In this document: positions 24,840 through 33,000 of the stretch, piece by piece
How the letters are laid out: every line of letters starts with the position of its first letter
Position numbering within the stretch: the stretch's first letter is position 1
Assembly (NCBI GenBank): GCA_028714915.1
Contig: JAQTLL010000001.1
Coordinates: 310,001 to 374,000, forward strand
Reading direction: 5' to 3'
DNA: 64,000 nt
Source: Sulfuricurvum sp.
GTDB taxonomy: Bacteria; Campylobacterota; Campylobacteria; Campylobacterales; Sulfurimonadaceae
Notes under the pieces: generated by a model
Told to the model about the DNA's origin: nothing
Databases searched by the model: none
The model's input: the letters and a program-made list of their open reading frames with translations, nothing else
Translations under genes and position numbers: made by a program

Positions 24840-26021
24840 ATGAAAAGCCTCTTTGACGATACCATCGCCGCCCAATATCAAAATGACCCACTGGCACTGC
24901 GTGTCTATACTTCTCAACTATTAGGTCAAAGCAAAGATTTAGTCCTCCATGGCGGGGGCAATACCTCGGTTAAAATTGATGGCATACTGTATGTCAAAGG
25001 GTCTGGATGGAATCTCGATACCATTGAAAAAGGGGGATTTTCTCCTGTTAATTTAGACACCCTTATAGAGATGGCATCTCGTGAGACTCTTAGTGATACA
25101 CAGATGGTCAAAGAACAACGCGCTGCGATGGCAGATCAGAGTTTTCCCAGCCCTTCTATTGAAGCAATACTTCATGCCAGTATCCCATTTAATTTTGTAG
25201 ACCATACCCATGCCGATGCCGTTGTCACCCTCACCAACACCCCTAATGGCAAAGCAATCATCGAAGAGCTTTATGGTAAAAACATGGTTATTATTGACTA
25301 TGTTATGCCCGGATTTGAACTGGCACGTCATATTTATTTACAAACGTTAGCTCTTGAATGGAACTCACTTGATGGGATTATTCTTCTCAATCACGGTGTC
25401 TTTACTTTTGATAATGATGCCAAACGTGCCTATGAGAAAATGATTAATATTGTCACTGTTGCTGAAAACTATTTAGAAAAAAATGTCACCCTCCCCTGCA
25501 ATGACTGCAAAGGCAATACCGACCCTAGCATTATCGCCCACTTGGCTCATGAGGTGGGTACTTTGCGAGGATGCGCTATTTTTCCCATCGTTATGGATTC
25601 TGCCCGTGCTAAATTGCTTAGTATCTTTCCCCATCTCGAAATATTAATGAAAAAAGGGGAACTCACCCCCGAACACGTTATCCGAATCAAACCGTTTCCT
25701 GCCATTATTGATGAAGATGTTTCCTCCGGCATTGCACAATTTGTACAAGATTATCAAAACTATTTCAATACATACGCTAACAAAGAACACACCTGCCTCG
25801 ATCTTGCCCCCCGCTACGCCATACTTCGTGGAATCGGTGTTGTAGCCTTAGGAAAAGATGAGAAAGAGTCCGCTATTATTGCCGACATCGTATGCCATAC
25901 TATCACGGCAATCCTAACTGCTGAACAACTTGGAGGATGGACATCTCTTAGCCTTGCACAGATGTTTGAGATGGAGTATTGGGAATTAGAGCAGGCAAAA
26001 TTAAAAAGGGACAAACAATGA
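24840..26021 (+). CDS. Class II aldolase/adducin-family protein
   Basis: This 393-residue protein is a zinc aldolase of the L-fuculose/rhamnulose phosphate type. It has LVLHGGGNTSVK (about 33-44), VKGSGW, the metal ligands VDHTHADAV (about 120-128) and LNHGVFTF (about 182-189). It resembles the aldolase half of the long aldolase/short-chain-dehydrogenase fusions but lacks the dehydrogenase. The substrate is unknown. It is coupled by ATGA overlap to an ABM-domain gene and lies opposite luxS, so a sugar-phosphate of the DPD/AI-2 type is an attractive but unproven substrate. Confidence 0.8.
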   Translation: MKSLFDDTIAAQYQNDPLALRVYTSQLLGQSKDLVLHGGGNTSVKIDGILYVKGSGWNLDTIEKGGFSPVNLDTLIEMASRETLSDTQMVKEQRAAMADQSFPSPSIEAILHASIPFNFVDHTHADAVVTLTNTPNGKAIIEELYGKNMVIIDYVMPGFELARHIYLQTLALEWNSLDGIILLNHGVFTFDNDAKRAYEKMINIVTVAENYLEKNVTLPCNDCKGNTDPSIIAHLAHEVGTLRGCAIFPIVMDSARAKLLSIFPHLEILMKKGELTPEHVIRIKPFPAIIDEDVSSGIAQFVQDYQNYFNTYANKEHTCLDLAPRYAILRGIGVVALGKDEKESAIIADIVCHTITAILTAEQLGGWTSLSLAQMFEMEYWELEQAKLKRDKQ

Positions 26022-26323
26022 AAATAACCAAAAAAGTAACCTTCATCGCCAAAGAGGAACACATCCAAACTGTCAAAAAACTCCTCGAAGATATGGTCGC
26101 CCCCTCGCTCAAAGAATCAGGATGTCTTTTTTATTATATCTTCCAGTCTCAAATTAACCCAAAGAAATTTTTTGCCGTCGAGTCATGGGAAGATAATGAA
26201 GCGCTTGAAGGGCATAAACATACCGAGCACTATGCCTATTACAAATCGCACTATGAGCCGTTTGTGGAGGATAAGTATACAGAGGAATTGGAATTGTTGG
26301 ATGAAGGGGCGTACCCCTTCTAA
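26018..26323 (+). CDS. ABM-domain protein (LsrG-like monooxygenase fold)
   Basis: The 101-residue protein has the antibiotic-biosynthesis-monooxygenase fold: a start MKITKKVTFIAKEEHIQTVKKLL, then FFAVESWEDNEALEGHKHTEHY, the usual W/H-rich core. The family includes quinol monooxygenase YgiN and LsrG, which isomerises phospho-AI-2. Fold alone does not decide between them. The ATG at 26018 overlaps the aldolase stop (ATGA). An LsrK-type kinase about 1 kb away makes the LsrG reading reasonable. Confidence 0.72.
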   Translation: MKITKKVTFIAKEEHIQTVKKLLEDMVAPSLKESGCLFYYIFQSQINPKKFFAVESWEDNEALEGHKHTEHYAYYKSHYEPFVEDKYTEELELLDEGAYPF

Positions 26324-26339
26324 ATCACTTCATCATATT

Positions 26340-27176
26340 TTAAAAACGATATTTGATCTGGACGCCTACTTCTTTTGTTTCGTTTTTCGGTTCCATAGCA
26401 CTGTACACTGTTGGGAAAACTACATAATAGTTTATCTGTGAATCTCCAATTTTCCAATAATTGAAGAAGAGTCCTATCGACCAATTTTCTTGTTCATACG
26501 CAGTGTTAATACGAGCACCGTAACCATGCTTTTGTTTATTGATTGGATCTCCATACACTGCTGCATATGCCGCACTAATATCCGATAAATAACTTTTTTG
26601 TTCTCCCCATGCAAAATAATCATACTCAATACTGCTCGAAATACGGGATATGTCATCCAATGCAAAACGATGCGTTACACCGATAGGGATATACAGATAC
26701 TGACTGGTTCGCCGATAACCTCCACTTCCTAAATCCCGTAAATCGTTATCTAAACGGCGATACCCTACCCCAATATACGAAGATAAAAGATAGTTTTCAA
26801 TTATGGCTTCTTTGCCTGCTAGCACTCGTATTTCATACATTTTATCGGCAACATTTCCCGTACCTGAAGCACTCTTGTATTTAACATCACCCGTTGCATA
26901 GCGAGCATCCGCACTCATATAATACTCATCTCCGATCGTTTTAATTCCTGTGGCTGAGAGACCGTATTTATACCCCGTATTAGACATAAAAAATGCGCCG
27001 TCTACCTCTTCTGCATACTTGTACCAATAGTTTTGCAATCCAACATCAATCTCATCTCGTGTTTTCAGCGATATACTTTGTTTTTTTGAACTCTCTTGCG
27101 CACTCTCATTGGCAAAGAGATCACCAAAAAGTATGATACCAAAAACTATACTTGCACTAAATATCTTATGCTTCAT
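26340..27176 (-). CDS. Outer-membrane beta-barrel protein
   Basis: The 278-residue protein has a signal peptide (MKHKIFSASIVFGIILFGDLFA, cleavage near residue 23), many alternating Tyr/Gly-rich strands (EYYMSADARYATGDVKY, SSYIGVGYRRLDND), and a terminal Phe after VQIKYR, the barrel-assembly signal. It looks like a 10-12-strand OmpA/opacity-type barrel. It lies between the ABM gene (convergent) and the lsrK-like gene. A link to AI-2 uptake is speculation. Confidence 0.8.
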   Translation of the reverse strand: MKHKIFSASIVFGIILFGDLFANESAQESSKKQSISLKTRDEIDVGLQNYWYKYAEEVDGAFFMSNTGYKYGLSATGIKTIGDEYYMSADARYATGDVKYKSASGTGNVADKMYEIRVLAGKEAIIENYLLSSYIGVGYRRLDNDLRDLGSGGYRRTSQYLYIPIGVTHRFALDDISRISSSIEYDYFAWGEQKSYLSDISAAYAAVYGDPINKQKHGYGARINTAYEQENWSIGLFFNYWKIGDSQINYYVVFPTVYSAMEPKNETKEVGVQIKYRF

Positions 27177-27284
27177 TAAACACCCTCTTATTCTGATTAA
27201 TTATCACATAATAACATTATTTTAATGATTTACAAATTAAAATAGCTCATTATAAACATAATTAGCTATTTTAACCCAATGAGT

Positions 27285-28817
27285 TTAAACCCCTGGAGCT
27301 TTCCACATCGGCTCTAATATCCCATCACGAACTAGCTCCATCTGTTTAGCGTAAACTCTCATCCATTTATCTTTAACCTCTTGGTAGGTCTGAAGATTAG
27401 AGGGATTCGGTTCATAACAACGCTCTATTTTTACAATGTTTTTTCCTGCTTCTTCAAAATTTCTATAGACTCCTGAGCCAATTCCTGCTGCCATTGCAAC
27501 ACCCAATGCCGTTGCTTCTCTCACTACAGGGACTTTTACTTCCAAACCTGTAACATCGGCTAATATCTGTGACCATAATGTACCATTAGACGCACCGCTG
27601 GCAAAGGTGATCGACGTTGGGGAAACCCCACTGAACGCTTTTATATTTTCAAGATTGATGGCACTCACGATACACGCATTCTCTTCCAACGCACGGAACA
27701 TAGAACCGATATTGTATTTGCTGCTGTCCAATCCAAGCCCGATAAATGAGGGACAAGCGTGTATCCATTCTCCATAATTCATACGGTCGCTAAAGATAGG
27801 GGTAATCCCATACGAGCCAACAGGAACCTTTGATGCCAATACTTCAAGCTCAGAGTAACTTTTTCCTCCACCCAATGCATCGCGAAACCATCGCATTACA
27901 AGACCGGTAAAAAAAGTAATCCCTTCCGCTTGAGACATTCCCTTCACAACATGGGGGTTAACCCGAAGCAACATTTCATCGGATAAAATTGTATCTGAGG
28001 AGATATTGACCACTTGCTGCCAAAAACTTCCCCCTAAAACAACCGCATCTCCTAATTTGTTTGCCCCAAGTCCCGCCGTACCGATTTGGACATCACCGCC
28101 ACCCATTACCACGAGAGTTTCAGTGCTTAAACCTGTCTCTCTTGAAGCATGTACCGATATTTTTCCTAGAACTTCTCCGCTTTCTTTCATAGGGACAAAC
28201 AAATCTTTTAAACCACACTGTGCAAACTGGTGTTTATCCCAATCACGATTTTTGAGATTAAAAGCACCTGCTGTCCCTGCATTGGAGGGCTCACTCGCTA
28301 ACTCCCCACTGAGTTTAAACAGTATCCAGTCGCTTATCATTGTAAAATAGGTTGCTTTTTCATACAGAGAGGGTTGATTATTTTTAAGCCACAAAAGTCG
28401 TGGAGCCACACTAAGAGCAAACGTTTGTCCGCTTGATTTATAAAATTCTCTTTCCATATCAGGATACGTATTTTTTAGAGTGCCAACTTCAGCCCCTGCA
28501 CGAGAGTCAACGTTTGCTACACCCCAAAGCTCATTCTTATCTTTATCATAGACAACAATCCCCTCACGCATACTCGAAGCGGATACGGCGATTATTTCTT
28601 TAGAGCTTATCCCTGCTTTTACAACAACTTCTTTTATACACTGTTTTGCTAATTCCCACCCATGGATACAATCAAAGCCCATTGACCCTGCAACATTCTC
28701 TGACGCGATATGATTCCACTCATATTGCGCAATTGCAATTTGGTTTCCCAGCGTATCAAAAATAATGGCTCTAATACTCCCTGTTCCTGCATCAATTACA
28801 CAAAAATATGCGCTCAT
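27285..28817 (-). CDS. lsrK: Autoinducer-2 kinase, LsrK type
   Basis: The 510-residue FGGY-family kinase follows E. coli LsrK closely along its length: DAGTGSIRAIIFDTLGNQIA, AVSASSMREGIV, VMGGGDVQIGTAGLG, GGSFWQQVVNIS, RVNPHVVKGMSQAEGITFF, RALEENACIVSA, LWSQILADVTGLEVKVPVVREATALG and the C-terminal MWKAPGV. LsrK phosphorylates DPD/AI-2 after import. No lsrACDB transporter or lsrR is present in the window. The upstream gap holds repeat copy C. Other FGGY kinases lack these LsrK-specific blocks. Confidence 0.88.
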   Translation of the reverse strand: MSAYFCVIDAGTGSIRAIIFDTLGNQIAIAQYEWNHIASENVAGSMGFDCIHGWELAKQCIKEVVVKAGISSKEIIAVSASSMREGIVVYDKDKNELWGVANVDSRAGAEVGTLKNTYPDMEREFYKSSGQTFALSVAPRLLWLKNNQPSLYEKATYFTMISDWILFKLSGELASEPSNAGTAGAFNLKNRDWDKHQFAQCGLKDLFVPMKESGEVLGKISVHASRETGLSTETLVVMGGGDVQIGTAGLGANKLGDAVVLGGSFWQQVVNISSDTILSDEMLLRVNPHVVKGMSQAEGITFFTGLVMRWFRDALGGGKSYSELEVLASKVPVGSYGITPIFSDRMNYGEWIHACPSFIGLGLDSSKYNIGSMFRALEENACIVSAINLENIKAFSGVSPTSITFASGASNGTLWSQILADVTGLEVKVPVVREATALGVAMAAGIGSGVYRNFEEAGKNIVKIERCYEPNPSNLQTYQEVKDKWMRVYAKQMELVRDGILEPMWKAPGV

Positions 28818-28880
28818 TTTGGTTTATCCTATTGATTTATTCGTAAAATAGAAAGGTAAAAAAAGGGGGAGGTAAATAAA

Positions 28881-28957
28881 ATCTGCCTCGAAAGAGGCAA
28901 GCTTTAGTAGCCTAAGCGGCTAGCGTAGACAAAGGAATACATCCCTTTGCCGTAAAA
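28881..28957 (-). repeat. Copy C of the structured 3'-UTR element
   Basis: On the minus strand it follows the porB stop codon by a few bases. The first hairpin has arms CAAAGG and CCTTTG, the core is AGCCGCTTAGGC, and the last hairpin has arms GCCTC and GAGGC around TTTC, followed by AGATTTTATTT. It shares design with copies at 1591-1670 and 12206-12280. Confidence 0.75.
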
Positions 28958-28961
28958 ATAT

Positions 28962-29918
28962 TTATACTCGTGCTTCTTCACGACGTTGGAGTGCTTCCCA
29001 TTTTGCATCGACACGCGTTTGCCACTCATCGATAAGATATTCGTATTGTTTAGTGAAAAGGTGTTTAAAACGCCCTTGAGCACCCAAATAATCACGAACA
29101 GGGATAATATTTTTCGGACGATAGGTGATGTTCAATTCTGTACCGTTGATGATTTCATACAACGGGAATACCAAAGAATCGGTTGCTAAGTCAGCGATTG
29201 AAATTGTATCTTCCGGTGAAAATTTCCACTCGGTTGTACATGGAGAGACGGCATTAATAAATACAGGACCCTCAGTAGCAAATCCTTTTTGGATTTTAGC
29301 CACCATATCTTTCCATTTGCTTGGAGAGACTTGTGCTACGTAAGGAGCACCGTGAGCTGCCATAATTGCCATCATGTCTTTTTTATTTTTCTTTTCACCA
29401 TAGCTTGTACGACCGGCAGGACTGGTAGTTGCTGACGAACCGATTGGTGTTGAGCTTGAACGCTGACCTCCTGTATTTGCATATACTTCGTTGTCCAAAC
29501 AAACATACATCATGTCATGTCCACGTTCAAAACAACCCGAAATCCATTGGAATCCGATATCGTATGTGGCTCCGTCTCCACCAAAAGCAACAAACTTAGG
29601 CTTACGATCCGGCTGTTTTAGGCGGCCTTTTTTCTTCAACGCTTTATACATCGCTTCTGCACCCGCAACTGCAGTTGAACCATTTTCAAATCCGATATGA
29701 ATCCATGATGCATCCCATGACGTATATGGATAAACCGCCGTACATACTTCAAGACATCCTGTTGATGCTGCAAGGATCAAATCATCATTCGTGGCATTGA
29801 GTACTTCACGAACGATAATGGAGTGAGCGCATCCAGGGCAAAGAAGGTTTGCCCCTTCAAAACGATCCGCTGAAGTTGAAAACTCTTTAAGGTTTTTAAT
29901 TTTTTTAATTTCTGACAT
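28962..29918 (-). CDS. porB: Pyruvate/2-oxoacid:ferredoxin oxidoreductase beta subunit
   Basis: The 318-residue subunit starts MSEIKKIKNLKEFS at 29918 after AAGGGG. The frame opens 34 codons earlier, but those overlap porA. It binds thiamine diphosphate: CPGCAHSIIVREV, then GDGATYDIGFQ (about 118-128) with a following YVCLDNEVYANTGGQRS. Conserved cysteines hold a 4Fe-4S cluster. With the other subunits it interconverts pyruvate and acetyl-CoA plus CO2 with ferredoxin or flavodoxin. It is last in the por operon and is followed by repeat copy C. Confidence 0.93.
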   Translation of the reverse strand: MSEIKKIKNLKEFSTSADRFEGANLLCPGCAHSIIVREVLNATNDDLILAASTGCLEVCTAVYPYTSWDASWIHIGFENGSTAVAGAEAMYKALKKKGRLKQPDRKPKFVAFGGDGATYDIGFQWISGCFERGHDMMYVCLDNEVYANTGGQRSSSTPIGSSATTSPAGRTSYGEKKNKKDMMAIMAAHGAPYVAQVSPSKWKDMVAKIQKGFATEGPVFINAVSPCTTEWKFSPEDTISIADLATDSLVFPLYEIINGTELNITYRPKNIIPVRDYLGAQGRFKHLFTKQYEYLIDEWQTRVDAKWEALQRREEARV

Positions 29919-29928
29919 CATTAACCCC

Positions 29929-31149
29929 TTAGAAAAACGAAAGTTTCGGTCCGCGAAGGCCGATATATTGCTGTAATGGCGTGGTTGGTTTACCTGCATC
30001 CATATTTGCTTTGAGGTCATTAAAAATACCGACCAAATGTGCTTTTGTTAAATCACGTCCGCCCAAACCATAAATATAGTTGGTAAGTACCGGTTTTGCA
30101 TCTGTGTTAAACAGCGTTCCTGCAACTTCGTTGAAAAGCATACCTACACTACCATGAGGACTTGAACGATCCAATGCCCCGATTGCTTTTACATTTTTAA
30201 GCACTTGCGCCAATTGCTCCAACGGCCATGGACGGAATACTCGAATCCCGACAACACCGGCTTTGATACCTTGCGCACGAAGCTCATTCACTACTTCCAT
30301 AGCTGTTTCAACCGATGATCCCATACAGATAACGGCTATTTCGGCATCTTCCATTTGGTGTGTTTCAACGAGATTATAACGACGCCCTGTTAATTTTTCG
30401 AATGCATCAAATGCTGCTTCAATCTTTGGAAGGGCTACCGTCATGAGGGCATGCTGCTGACGTGCTTTATGTTCAAAGTGCCAATCTTCTTCTGTTTGAA
30501 CCCCGTGAGTTACCGGATGATCAAGATCGAGCATATCATTCATAGGTTGGAATTCACCTACAAAACCATATCCTACCTCATCGGTCATTGTATGAACTCC
30601 TTGTGCCGTATGGGAAGTCATAAACCCGTCTTGGTGAACCATTGCAGGGAGACGAACATCGTGATCTTCCGCTACTTTAAATGCAATAAAATTCAGATCA
30701 TATACATGCTGAGGATTATATGCATCAAGCTGAATCCATCCGCTATCACGACCCAAATACATATCTGAGTGGTCTCCATTAACATTCAGCGGTGCACCAA
30801 GCGCACGATTAGCCACATTCAAAATAATTGGAAGACGCATCCCTGATGCAGAATAGAGAGTCTCCACCATCAATGCAAAACCTTGTGAACTCGTAGCTGT
30901 AGCTACACGCCCGCCTGCAGCTGAAGCACCGATACAGCCGGACATCGCTGCATGCTCTGACTCAACCATAACAAATTCGCCATCAACATAACCGTTTGCT
31001 TCAAAGTTGGCATAATTTTCAACAATTGGGGTTGACGGAGTAATCGGATACGCTGCTACAACATCTACTTGAACTTGGCGAAGCGCTTGGCTCGCCGCCA
31101 TATTCCCATCCCAGACTTCAATGTCTCGTAGTTCTATAGTCTCAGCCAT
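29929..31149 (-). CDS. porA: Pyruvate/2-oxoacid:ferredoxin oxidoreductase alpha subunit
   Basis: The 406-residue alpha subunit has the domain I signature AAYPITPSTPIVENYANF (about residues 33-50), EHAAMSGCIGASAAGGRVATATSSQG (about 65-90), and domain II with IAVICMGSSVETAMEVV and a GALDRSSPHGS motif. It provides the pyruvate-binding side of the active site. It overlaps porD by 1 nt and is followed after 10 nt by porB. Confidence 0.95.
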   Translation of the reverse strand: MAETIELRDIEVWDGNMAASQALRQVQVDVVAAYPITPSTPIVENYANFEANGYVDGEFVMVESEHAAMSGCIGASAAGGRVATATSSQGFALMVETLYSASGMRLPIILNVANRALGAPLNVNGDHSDMYLGRDSGWIQLDAYNPQHVYDLNFIAFKVAEDHDVRLPAMVHQDGFMTSHTAQGVHTMTDEVGYGFVGEFQPMNDMLDLDHPVTHGVQTEEDWHFEHKARQQHALMTVALPKIEAAFDAFEKLTGRRYNLVETHQMEDAEIAVICMGSSVETAMEVVNELRAQGIKAGVVGIRVFRPWPLEQLAQVLKNVKAIGALDRSSPHGSVGMLFNEVAGTLFNTDAKPVLTNYIYGLGGRDLTKAHLVGIFNDLKANMDAGKPTTPLQQYIGLRGPKLSFF

Positions 31150-31565
31150 TATTCTTCCCCTGCTTCATCTTCTTTTTCTTTTTTCTCTTTTTTAGGCCAC
31201 TGGGCAAGTGCGACATCTTCATCTTGTTGTTCCGGGAACATTAATAATGATTTTGGATTGGTCGGACATACTTCCACACAAATTCCACACCCTTTACAGT
31301 GATCAAAATCAATCCCGACCATTTTTTTATCCCGTGAAATAATCGATACATCAGGACAATAAATCCAACAGAACTGGCAATCAATGCAGTAATCTTTGTT
31401 AAATAACGGTTTTTTAATACGCCAATCGGCTACACTCGCGGTAAACGAGCTTGATGACGAGTATGCTCTATCCTCGGGTAATGTAGTTGCGATATCACTT
31501 ATTGCCCCATCAAAGGTGCGAAGCATTGCACCAATTTCAAATCCATCCCATCCTGCTTTTTCCAT
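31149..31565 (-). CDS. porD: Pyruvate/2-oxoacid:ferredoxin oxidoreductase delta subunit (ferredoxin)
   Basis: The 138-residue protein contains two 4Fe-4S motifs, CIDCQFCWIYCP (about 61-72) and CKGCGICVEVCP (about 90-101), as in bacterial-type ferredoxins. A long N-terminal segment typical of Campylobacterota PorD comes before them, and an acidic and lysine-rich tail (KKEKKEKEDEAGEE) after. It conveys electrons out of the complex. It sits between porC and porA in the same operon. Confidence 0.94.
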   Translation of the reverse strand: MEKAGWDGFEIGAMLRTFDGAISDIATTLPEDRAYSSSSSFTASVADWRIKKPLFNKDYCIDCQFCWIYCPDVSIISRDKKMVGIDFDHCKGCGICVEVCPTNPKSLLMFPEQQDEDVALAQWPKKEKKEKEDEAGEE

Positions 31566-31575
31566 TCGGTGATCC

Positions 31576-32133
31576 TTACTTTACTTCATCATAAGCGCGT
31601 TGAATCGCGATCATGTTGGCGTCAATGATTTTTTGAGGCAATTTTTTCAAAACACGAATCATATTCTCTTTGAAAAAATCCATTTCATACATACCCGAAA
31701 CCTTCATCAATGCGCCGAGCATTGGTGTATTAGGGATCGCTTTTCCGATTGTCTCTTGCGAAATTTTAATACAATCAACGGTGTATACTTTTTTACCTTG
31801 AAGCTTTGGCTGAGAAGCGACGAGTTCTTCAGTACTCAAATGCGTTGTAATGATATAAACCGTATCAGGCTTTTCAAACGCCGTAAAATCAGCAACATAC
31901 ACCAACGCCGGATCGATTACCAAAACATAATCCGGAGCCATAAATTTTTCGTGATTCATAATGACTTGATCATCAACACGATTATACGCTGTCATCGCAG
32001 CACCACGTTTGGCCGAACCGTAGAACGCAAACGCTTGGACATGCTTTCCGGTGGTGGATACAACGTCCGCTAAACCTTTTGCACCCGTTACAGCACCTTG
32101 ACCGGCGCGACTATGCCATCGAATTTCGAGCAT
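31576..32133 (-). CDS. porC: Pyruvate/2-oxoacid:ferredoxin oxidoreductase gamma subunit
   Basis: The 185-residue gamma subunit begins MLEIRWHSRAGQGAVTGAKGLAD, the family's RxxGQG motif, and continues with AFAFYGSAKRGAAMTAYNRV and a closing NTPMLGALMKVSGM. It is first in the operon porC(G)-D-A-B, the order I recall from Helicobacter. A strong ribosome-binding site (GAGGGAG) precedes the ATG. Promoter elements are expected in 32134-32251, which holds no gene. Confidence 0.94.
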   Translation of the reverse strand: MLEIRWHSRAGQGAVTGAKGLADVVSTTGKHVQAFAFYGSAKRGAAMTAYNRVDDQVIMNHEKFMAPDYVLVIDPALVYVADFTAFEKPDTVYIITTHLSTEELVASQPKLQGKKVYTVDCIKISQETIGKAIPNTPMLGALMKVSGMYEMDFFKENMIRVLKKLPQKIIDANMIAIQRAYDEVK

Positions 32134-32251
32134 GGCTTCTCCCTCTGACTTAAATTTTTAAGTTTGCATTTATCAGTACGTGTATTTTATGTAACTTGCT
32201 CTTAAATGTAGCTTTTCGCTTTTGAACAGCTTCAAAAGGATGGTGAATATG

Positions 32252-32896
32252 TTACTTTATCCCTTTTTTTGCAATATGACGTACTGCTTGAAGAACATTT
32301 TCTTGTATAATAAAATCAAATGTTGATAATTGTTCAAAATTATCATATCCACTTAATACACCAATAGCCTCAACTCCGGCACGATATGATGCTTCCAAAT
32401 CCAGACGCGTATCCCCAATCATCCATACATTATCCTTATCCGATTTCATCTGCTCTAGTGCAGTTAAAATAGGTTCAGGATGGGGTTTTGGATTGGTAAC
32501 ATTTTCAAATCCGATCAATACCTCAAAATAGCTCATAACCCCAAAATGTTCCATCAGTTCCCTCGAATAATGTCCTGTCTTAGTGGTTACAATTCCAAGT
32601 CGTGCAAATTTTGACGCTTCTTCTATCGCCTCAATCGCATTGGGGAGCATAAATGTTTTAGCCCTCGAAATTTCTCGATAATGGAGCTTATAGGTACTTA
32701 CATGGAGAGCAATATTTTCACTTGCAATCCCTACTCCTGCAAACATTGTCTCTAAAGTATGACCGATTTGGGATGTAATCATTTCGTCACTAAGGTCATC
32801 AATCTCACCATGAGTACGAATAGAGTGGTAAAAACTCTCTAAAATTGCTTCTGTTGAATCAATCAATGTCCCGTCTAAATCAAATAGAATAATCAT
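32252..32896 (-). CDS. HAD-family phosphatase, phosphoglycolate-phosphatase type
   Basis: The protein (214 residues from MIILFDLDGTLIDSTE) has HAD motif I DLDGTLIDS, motif II in GIVTTKTGHYS, the Lys of GFENVTNPKPHPEP, and motif IV WMIGDTRLDLEA. It is a class-I HAD hydrolase of the Gph/PpaX group. The substrate is not certain. The frame opens at 32929, but the ATG at 32896 follows GGGAG and begins with the family strand. Confidence 0.85.
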   Translation of the reverse strand: MIILFDLDGTLIDSTEAILESFYHSIRTHGEIDDLSDEMITSQIGHTLETMFAGVGIASENIALHVSTYKLHYREISRAKTFMLPNAIEAIEEASKFARLGIVTTKTGHYSRELMEHFGVMSYFEVLIGFENVTNPKPHPEPILTALEQMKSDKDNVWMIGDTRLDLEASYRAGVEAIGVLSGYDNFEQLSTFDFIIQENVLQAVRHIAKKGIK

Positions 32897-33000
32897 TTTT
32901 TCTCCCACTTTTATTATTTTAAACGCCATCGGAACTTATCCCGATTGGCTACGTTAACACTTGGTTCTCTTCGGCAGAGAGCCCAAAATCGCTTACGATT

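Noticed and set aside
28904..29095. 63-residue frame overlapping the porB end and repeat copy C
   Set aside because: It is out of frame with porB, covers the structured repeat and has no ribosome-binding site.
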